12,024 nucleotides of DNA from Flavobacteriaceae bacterium (GTDB taxonomy: Bacteria > Bacteroidota > Bacteroidia > Flavobacteriales > Flavobacteriaceae). Below are positions 7,433 through 12,024 of the stretch, in pieces; position 1 is the first letter of the stretch; every line of letters begins with the position of its first letter. The stretch is from contig VMCO01000002.1 in assembly GCA_008081325.1 (NCBI GenBank), positions 1 through 12,024 of the forward strand, given 5' to 3'. The position numbers and the translations under genes are program-made. Below the pieces are notes generated by a model. It ran no database searches, had not been told where the DNA came from, and worked only from the letters and a program-made list of their open reading frames with translations.

Positions 7433-7476
7433 AAAAGCTGTTATATTATAATTTCTTTGGATTTTTGACAGCTTTT
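7433..7476 (-). terminator. Possible weak hairpin at the lon/porQ junction
   Basis: A perfect 9-bp inverted repeat, AAAAGCTGT at 7433-7441 with ACAGCTTTT at 7468-7476, spans the lon stop codon with a 26-nt loop. On the minus strand the second arm ends in only four Ts, which belong to the stem, so it is a poor terminator. It could be a partial terminator or a processing/stability hairpin tuning porQ and cmk relative to lon. In such A+T-rich DNA chance is a real alternative. Confidence 0.3.
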
Positions 7477-9896
7477 TTGGTCAAAGCAATATCAATAACT
7501 TCACTCATTTCTGAAACGAAATGGAATGTTAATCCCTTTATGTATTGATCATTTATTTCTTTAACATCAGCTTTATTTTGTTTAGAAAGAATTATCTCTG
7601 TTATTTTTGCTCGTTTTGCTGCAAGTATTTTTTCCTTTATCCCCCCAACTGGAAGAACTTTACCTCTTAAAGTTATTTCTCCCGTCATTGCAATTCTTGA
7701 TTTAATTCTTTTTTGTGTAAATAAAGAAATAAGAGATGTTAACATAGCGATTCCAGCACTAGGTCCGTCCTTAGGGGTAGCACCCTCTGGAACATGGATA
7801 TGTATATTATATTTATCAAATACATCTGGATTTATGTTAAATTGATCACAGTTTGATTTAATATACTCTAGTGCAATTGTTGCCGACTCTGACATAACCT
7901 TTCCTAAATTACCAGTGATGGAAAGTTTACCTTTTCCTTTTGACAAAATAGATTCAATAAATAAAATATCTCCTCCTACTCTAGTCCAAGCAAGCCCAGT
8001 TACAACTCCAGCAACTTCATTTGATTCATATTTATCTCTAATTAATTTAGCGGGTCCTAATATTTCTACAATATTTTCTTCAGAAATATTTGGATTATAT
8101 TCTACTTCAGTTGCTATATTTTTAGCACAATATCTTACAATTTTTGCAATATTTTTTTCTAATCCCCTAACTCCTGACTCTCGAGTATAACCTTCAATAA
8201 TTTTTTCAATTATTCGAACACTTAATTTTAAATCTTTCGCTGATAAACCATGTTCTTTAATTTGTTTTGGTAGTAGAAATTTTTTACCAATCTGAACCTT
8301 GTCCTCAGTAGTATATCCACTAACATTGATAATCTCCATTCTATCTAATAAGGCGGGTTGAATATTTGAAATGTTATTTGATGTAGCAACAAACATTACT
8401 TTAGATAAATCAAAACCTTTTTCTAAATAATTATCATAAAATTCATTGTTCTGCTCAGGATCAAGTACTTCTAGCATTGCAGATGAAGGGTCGCCAACAT
8501 TAGAAGATGTTAATTTATCAATTTCATCTAATACAAATACTGGGTTTGAAGTTTTTGCTTTTTTTATATTCTGAATTATTCTTCCAGGCATAGCTCCAAT
8601 ATATGTCTTTCTGTGACCCCTTATTTCAGCTTCATCGCGTAATCCACCAAGAGAAATTCTAACATACTTTCTTCCAATTGCTTCTGCAATTGACTTACCT
8701 AATGAAGTTTTACCCACTCCTGGAGGACCTTGAAGACACAAAATAGGTGATTTCATATCATTTCTAAGCTTCAAAACAGCTAAATATTCAATAATTCTTC
8801 TCTTTACATCGTCTAAGCCAAAATGATCCCTATCTAATATTTTTTTTGCTTTGATTAGATCAAATTTGTCTTTTGAAAATTCGTTCCAAGGCAATTCTAG
8901 TATCAAATCCAAATAATTTCTTTGAACAGAATATTCAGATACCTGAGGATTCATTCTTTGTAACTTTGCTATTTCTTTATCAAAATGTTCCTTAACATCT
9001 TTATTCCATTTTTTCTTGGAAGCTCTCTTCCTCATGTCTTCTAATTCTGAATCATGACTTACACCACCTAATTCTTCTTGAATCGTTTTCATCTGTTGAT
9101 GAAGAAAAAACTCTCTTTGTTGCTGACTTAAATCACTTTGTACTTTTGACTGAATATCATTTTTTATTTCAAGTTTTTTGAACTCAACATTCATATGTTT
9201 CAAAGTGTCTAATGCTCTTTTTTGTAAATTATTTATTTGTAACAAAGATTGTTTTTCATTAACAGGTAAATTTAAATTTGAAGCAACAAAATTTATAAGA
9301 AAAGAATTACTTTCTATATTTTTTATTGCAAATGAGGCTTCTGATGGAATGTTTGGATTTCTCTTTATGATTTCTAAAGATAAGTCTTTAATAGAGTCTA
9401 TTATTGCATTAAATTCAGAATTTTCTTTACCAGGATTTTCTTCTGGATAATCTTTTATATTAGATGTGATGTATGGTTTTTCTGAAATTACTCTTTCAAT
9501 TTCAAACCTCTTCTTACCCTGAATTATTACAGTAGTATTTCCATCAGGCATTTGTAAAACTTTTAAAATTTTAGCAACTGTTCCTATAGTGTATATGTCT
9601 TTCAATTTAGGATCTTCAACACCTTCATCTTTTTGAGCAACTACACCTATTAATTTGTTAAAGTTGTTAGCATCTTTAATAAGCTTGATTGATTTATCTC
9701 TTGAAGCTGTAATAGGGATAACAACACCGGGGAATAAGACTGTATTTCTCAAGGAAAGTATTGGTAAGGTAAGCGGAAGTTCCTCCCTGCTTATTTCCAA
9801 TTCGTCCTCTGGAGTCATCAAAGGAATTAATTCAGAATTTTCATCAATATCCTGAGCTGACAAATTGTCAATGTTAAAAAGATTTTTTCTAGACAT
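7446..9896 (-). CDS. lon: ATP-dependent Lon protease
   Basis: Cytoplasmic hexameric AAA+ serine protease that degrades misfolded and selected regulatory proteins. With the start chosen here it has 816 residues: N-terminal substrate-binding domain from about 40 (LPILSLRNTVLFPG), coiled-coil region at about 230-340 with QQREFFLHQQMKTIQEELGG, AAA+ domain with Walker A GPPGVGKTS at 390-398, Walker B VFVLDEID at 453-460 and Arg519 in LLDRME, and a protease domain with catalytic Ser713 in PKDGPSAG and Lys756 in GGIKEK. The Ser-Lys spacing of 43 equals that of E. coli Lon (679/722). The frame extends 16 codons upstream to an ATG at 9944, but the ATG at 9896 (MSRKNLFNIDNLS) matches where flavobacterial Lon proteins usually begin, so I prefer it. 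It follows the MFS gene by 89 nt and precedes porQ by 29 nt. Confidence 0.96.
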   Translation of the reverse strand: MSRKNLFNIDNLSAQDIDENSELIPLMTPEDELEISREELPLTLPILSLRNTVLFPGVVIPITASRDKSIKLIKDANNFNKLIGVVAQKDEGVEDPKLKDIYTIGTVAKILKVLQMPDGNTTVIIQGKKRFEIERVISEKPYITSNIKDYPEENPGKENSEFNAIIDSIKDLSLEIIKRNPNIPSEASFAIKNIESNSFLINFVASNLNLPVNEKQSLLQINNLQKRALDTLKHMNVEFKKLEIKNDIQSKVQSDLSQQQREFFLHQQMKTIQEELGGVSHDSELEDMRKRASKKKWNKDVKEHFDKEIAKLQRMNPQVSEYSVQRNYLDLILELPWNEFSKDKFDLIKAKKILDRDHFGLDDVKRRIIEYLAVLKLRNDMKSPILCLQGPPGVGKTSLGKSIAEAIGRKYVRISLGGLRDEAEIRGHRKTYIGAMPGRIIQNIKKAKTSNPVFVLDEIDKLTSSNVGDPSSAMLEVLDPEQNNEFYDNYLEKGFDLSKVMFVATSNNISNIQPALLDRMEIINVSGYTTEDKVQIGKKFLLPKQIKEHGLSAKDLKLSVRIIEKIIEGYTRESGVRGLEKNIAKIVRYCAKNIATEVEYNPNISEENIVEILGPAKLIRDKYESNEVAGVVTGLAWTRVGGDILFIESILSKGKGKLSITGNLGKVMSESATIALEYIKSNCDQFNINPDVFDKYNIHIHVPEGATPKDGPSAGIAMLTSLISLFTQKRIKSRIAMTGEITLRGKVLPVGGIKEKILAAKRAKITEIILSKQNKADVKEINDQYIKGLTFHFVSEMSEVIDIALTKKAVKNPKKL

Positions 9897-9948
9897 ATAG
9901 TGTTTTTTATGTATTATAAATGATTTTATATCTGTAAAATACACTTAT

Positions 9949-9973
9949 AACTACTAGTATATTTCAACTACTA
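9949..9973. repeat. Two direct copies of an 8-bp word upstream of lon
   Basis: The word aactacta occurs at 9949-9956 and 9966-9973 (TAGTAGTT on the coding strand), 17 bp apart, in the 89-nt gap between the MFS stop and the preferred lon start. Paired direct words upstream of a regulated gene can be a binding site for a dimeric or tandem regulator, but two copies of a short A+T-rich word may be chance. No recognisable heat-shock element was found, and no clean promoter could be assigned in this gap. Confidence 0.25.
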
Positions 9974-9985
9974 TGCCATTAAAAT

Positions 9986-11293
9986 TTACTTTTTTGAAAT
10001 TTGATTTAATAATAAAATTGATGGTATAAAGAACAATGCAAAAATTAAAATTGCAAGCCGTATACTTCCTGTATAAACATCCATTGTAGCATATATTGCT
10101 GTTCCTAAAACTATACTCAGCTTTTGAGAAACATCATAAAAACTAAAATAAGATGTTGAATATTTTATATCAATCAGTTTAGAATAAGTAGATCTTGAGA
10201 GAGATTGAATACCACCCATTCCTAATCCAATAAAACCGGCAGCAATATAAAATTCAGTAGGTGTTGTAACAAAATATCCATAAAAGCATATTATTCCCCA
10301 TAAAATATTTATCCCAATTAATGTTTTTATGTTGCCAAAAATATCAGAAAATTTTGCACTTAAGAAAGCTCCTACTGCAGCTAATATTTGAATAACGATA
10401 ATTGCTAATATGAGACCAGTTTGCATGCTTTCTGGATCTTTCCAACTTATTTCGTTTAAGTCTGCACCAAAATAACTAGCTAGAAGAATAATAGTTTGTG
10501 TGGGAATTGTGAAAATAAAAAAAGAAAAAAGAAAAATTTTAAGCTTCTTATTCACTTTAAGTTGATTTACAACATCAAGAAGTTGATTGAAACCACTTGT
10601 AAAGGTCTTTACAGAGTATAAATTACTTTTTTCAATATTATATTGTTTACGACCAGGTAAATAATGAAATGAATATTGACTGAAAACTAGCCACCAGACA
10701 CCAACAAGAACAAATGAAATTTTAACTGCTTGTTCCTGACTGTTTAAGTTAAGAATATCTGGAAACTGCATCATGATCAAACAAAAAATAAGCAAAATTA
10801 TGCTTCCAAGATAACCAAGGGAATAACCTTTAGCACTAGTAATATCTTGTTGATCAATATTTGCAATATCAGGTAGATAAGAATTATAAAAAACAAGACT
10901 TCCCCAAAATCCAACCACTGCAAAAAAGTAATAAATTATCCCTAAGTCAAAATTGTCTAAATCAAAGCTATACAACAACATACAAGAAATTGCACCTAAG
11001 TAACAAAAAAACTTCATGAAGAGTTTTTTATATCCAGTGTGATCAGCTATTCCAGATAATAAAGGAGAAATTACTGCTAATATTAAAAAGGTAAAAGATG
11101 AGATATAACCTATAAAAGCATCATTTTCTATTGACTCAAACCATAGAAAATCAACTGCCTCACCTTTAGTTATAGATTTAAAATAAATAGGAAATATTGC
11201 GGTAGATATAACTAAAGGGTAAACAGAATTTGCCCAATCGTAAACAGCCCATGCATTTAATAACTTTTTATCACCTTTTTTATAAAATCTCAT
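9986..11293 (-). CDS. MFS transporter, UMF1/Atg22-like family
   Basis: Predicted inner-membrane transporter of 435 residues with about twelve hydrophobic segments (roughly 24-38, 62-80, 92-110, 117-139, 159-177, 191-206, 252-275, 292-313, 325-341, 346-363, 384-404, 411-430) and a cytoplasmic loop between helices 6 and 7 (about 213-250). The N-terminal NAWAVYDWANS at 13-23 and GGIQSLSRS at 360-368 are the signatures of the UMF1 branch of the major facilitator superfamily, related to the yeast vacuolar effluxer Atg22. ADHTGYKK at 83-90 is the loop 2-3 motif. Substrates of bacterial UMF1 members are largely undefined, so none is assigned; amino-acid efflux, known for Atg22, is only a possibility. 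Divergent from msrB; followed by lon. The ATG at 11293 places YDWANS at the usual distance from the N terminus. Confidence 0.87.
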   Translation of the reverse strand: MRFYKKGDKKLLNAWAVYDWANSVYPLVISTAIFPIYFKSITKGEAVDFLWFESIENDAFIGYISSFTFLILAVISPLLSGIADHTGYKKLFMKFFCYLGAISCMLLYSFDLDNFDLGIIYYFFAVVGFWGSLVFYNSYLPDIANIDQQDITSAKGYSLGYLGSIILLIFCLIMMQFPDILNLNSQEQAVKISFVLVGVWWLVFSQYSFHYLPGRKQYNIEKSNLYSVKTFTSGFNQLLDVVNQLKVNKKLKIFLFSFFIFTIPTQTIILLASYFGADLNEISWKDPESMQTGLILAIIVIQILAAVGAFLSAKFSDIFGNIKTLIGINILWGIICFYGYFVTTPTEFYIAAGFIGLGMGGIQSLSRSTYSKLIDIKYSTSYFSFYDVSQKLSIVLGTAIYATMDVYTGSIRLAILIFALFFIPSILLLNQISKK

Positions 11294-11370
11294 TTAATTA
11301 AAATAAATTTGTAATTGATTTCAAACAGATATTAATATTACAATATTTTATCCATTTGATTAATTTTTTA
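11294..11370. promoter_or_regulatory. Divergent intergenic region between the MFS gene and msrB
   Basis: This 77-bp spacer must hold promoters for both directions. It is almost pure A+T. A plus-strand match to the Bacteroidota -7 pattern TAnnTTTG is present at 11304-11311 (taaatttg), about 60 bp before the msrB ATG, but no TTG occurs at the expected -33 distance. On the minus strand only a one-mismatch version (TCTGTTTG) is seen. Promoter function is inferred from gene orientation; the exact boxes are not established. Confidence 0.4.
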
Positions 11371-11871
11371 ATGATGAAAAAAATTACTTTGCTTATTCTT
11401 TTATCGCTTACTTTTTCTAGCATTGTGATTTCTCAGAATAATAACCATCAAAATAATCATGAAATGAGCAAACAAAAAGTTAACAAAACTGAAAAAGAAT
11501 GGAAAGACATCCTTAGTGATGAAGAGTATAGAGTTCTAAGACAAAAGGGTACAGAATATCCTCACACAGGTAAATATAATTTACATTTCGAAAATGGAGT
11601 GTATAACTGTAATGGATGTAAAACCCCATTATTTAGCAGTGATCAAAAATTTGAAACTGATTGTGGATGGCCAAGTTTTGACGAAGCAATTGAAGGTGCT
11701 ATTAAGTATGTAGATGATTATTCTCATAATATGATTAGAACAGAAATAGTCTGCGTTAAATGTGATGGTCATTTAGGTCACGTATTTAATGATGGACCTA
11801 CCGAAACTGGATTAAGATATTGTGTAAATTCAGTAAGTATTGATTTTAAAAAAGACCCAAATAAAAAATAA
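11371..11871 (+). CDS. msrB: Exported peptide-methionine (R)-S-oxide reductase MsrB
   Basis: Reduces the R-form of methionine sulfoxide in proteins back to methionine. The 166-residue product (from 11371) has an N-terminal Sec signal peptide (KK, hydrophobic 5-20, probable cleavage near SQ at 21-22) with no lipobox Cys, then a polar Asn/His-rich linker and the MsrB domain. Structural zinc ligands are Cys80/Cys83 (CNGC) and Cys128/Cys131 (CVKC). CGWPSF has Cys98, which fits the recycling cysteine position of other MsrBs; HLGHVF follows at 135-140; catalytic Cys151 is in RYCVNSVS. Hence a complete enzyme predicted to act in the periplasm. The frame extends five codons upstream to a TTG at 11356; ATG at 11371 or the adjacent ATG at 11374 gives a better signal peptide start, and the two cannot be separated. 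The next gene starts 3 nt after the stop. Confidence 0.93.
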   Translation: MMKKITLLILLSLTFSSIVISQNNNHQNNHEMSKQKVNKTEKEWKDILSDEEYRVLRQKGTEYPHTGKYNLHFENGVYNCNGCKTPLFSSDQKFETDCGWPSFDEAIEGAIKYVDDYSHNMIRTEIVCVKCDGHLGHVFNDGPTETGLRYCVNSVSIDFKKDPNKK

Positions 11872-11874
11872 TAT

Positions 11875-12024
11875 ATGAGTAATTATGACATCATTGTTCT
11901 GGGAAGTGGTCCTGGAGGTTATGTAACAGCAATTAGAGCATCTCAATTAGGATTTAAAACTGCTGTAGTTGAAAAAGAAAGTCTTGGTGGAGTTTGTTTA
12001 AATTGGGGATGTATTCCAACCAAA
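11875..12024 (+). CDS. lpdA: Dihydrolipoyl dehydrogenase (E3), partial (3' end beyond right edge)
   Basis: The first 50 residues of a FAD-dependent pyridine-nucleotide disulfide oxidoreductase. The N-terminal FAD dinucleotide fold is visible: YDIIVLGSGPGGY at 4-16 (GxGxxG), then VVEKE closing the second strand. The redox-active disulfide motif GGVCLNWGCIPTK follows at 38-50, with Cys41 and Cys46. The C-NWG-C-IPTK form is typical of lipoamide dehydrogenase and not of glutathione or mercuric reductase. E3 reoxidises lipoamide in the pyruvate, 2-oxoglutarate and related dehydrogenase complexes, passing electrons to NAD+. ATG at 11875 is 3 nt after the msrB stop, so the two are probably co-transcribed. 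Which complex it serves cannot be told from this fragment. Confidence 0.9.
   Translation, partial: MSNYDIIVLGSGPGGYVTAIRASQLGFKTAVVEKESLGGVCLNWGCIPTK

Noticed and set aside
9897..9944. Sixteen-codon N-terminal extension of Lon starting at the ATG at 9944
   Set aside because: The extension (YFTDIKSFIIHKKHY) does not resemble Lon N termini, while the internal ATG at 9896 begins a typical flavobacterial Lon start.
1..12024. Search for CRISPR, insertion sequences, phage, toxin-antitoxin, tRNA or rRNA genes
   Set aside because: No repeat arrays, transposase or integrase motifs, tRNA-like cloverleafs or rRNA segments were seen; the genes are uniformly housekeeping with similar A+T-rich base use and no sign of recent transfer.

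Overview
The window looks like core chromosome of an AT-rich member of the Bacteroidota, most likely a marine-type flavobacterium. The grounds are a PorQ-type protein of the type IX secretion system, flavobacterial-style Lon and S1 sequences, very A+T-rich DNA, and almost no Shine-Dalgarno sequences before the genes. Ten of the twelve genes lie on the minus strand. The last two (msrB, lpdA) are on the plus strand.

Layout, reading the minus strand from right to left: a UMF1-type MFS transporter (11293-9986), then lon (9896-7446), porQ (7416-6388) and cmk (6388-5699). Next comes a 152-nt gap holding a possibly structured leader, then rpsA for ribosomal protein S1 (5546-3684), closed by a strong palindromic terminator (3649-3682). 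After it runs a tightly packed set: pyrR (3624-3070), pyrB (3083-2151), rnz (2154-1249), pdxH (1216-569) and a ppx/gppA-like gene (565 to beyond the left edge). Overlaps or very short gaps (14-nt overlap, 4-nt overlap, 32-nt gap, 3-nt gap) suggest one operon. On the plus strand, an exported MsrB (11371-11871) is followed after 3 nt by the start of lpdA, cut by the right edge. No gene-free stretch exceeds 300 bases.

Functionally the window is housekeeping: pyrimidine synthesis and its control (pyrR, pyrB, cmk), RNA maturation and translation (rnz, rpsA), vitamin B6 (pdxH), phosphate or alarmone metabolism (ppx-like), protein quality control (lon), protein export (porQ), oxidative repair (msrB) and central metabolism (lpdA). 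I see no phage, insertion sequence, CRISPR array, tRNA, rRNA or defence island, and no convincing new multi-gene system. The points most worth a second look are regulatory: the rpsA leader with nested inverted repeats around an isolated AGGAGG, the TTG start of rnz inside a TTGA overlap, and the position of the rpsA terminator just before pyrR.
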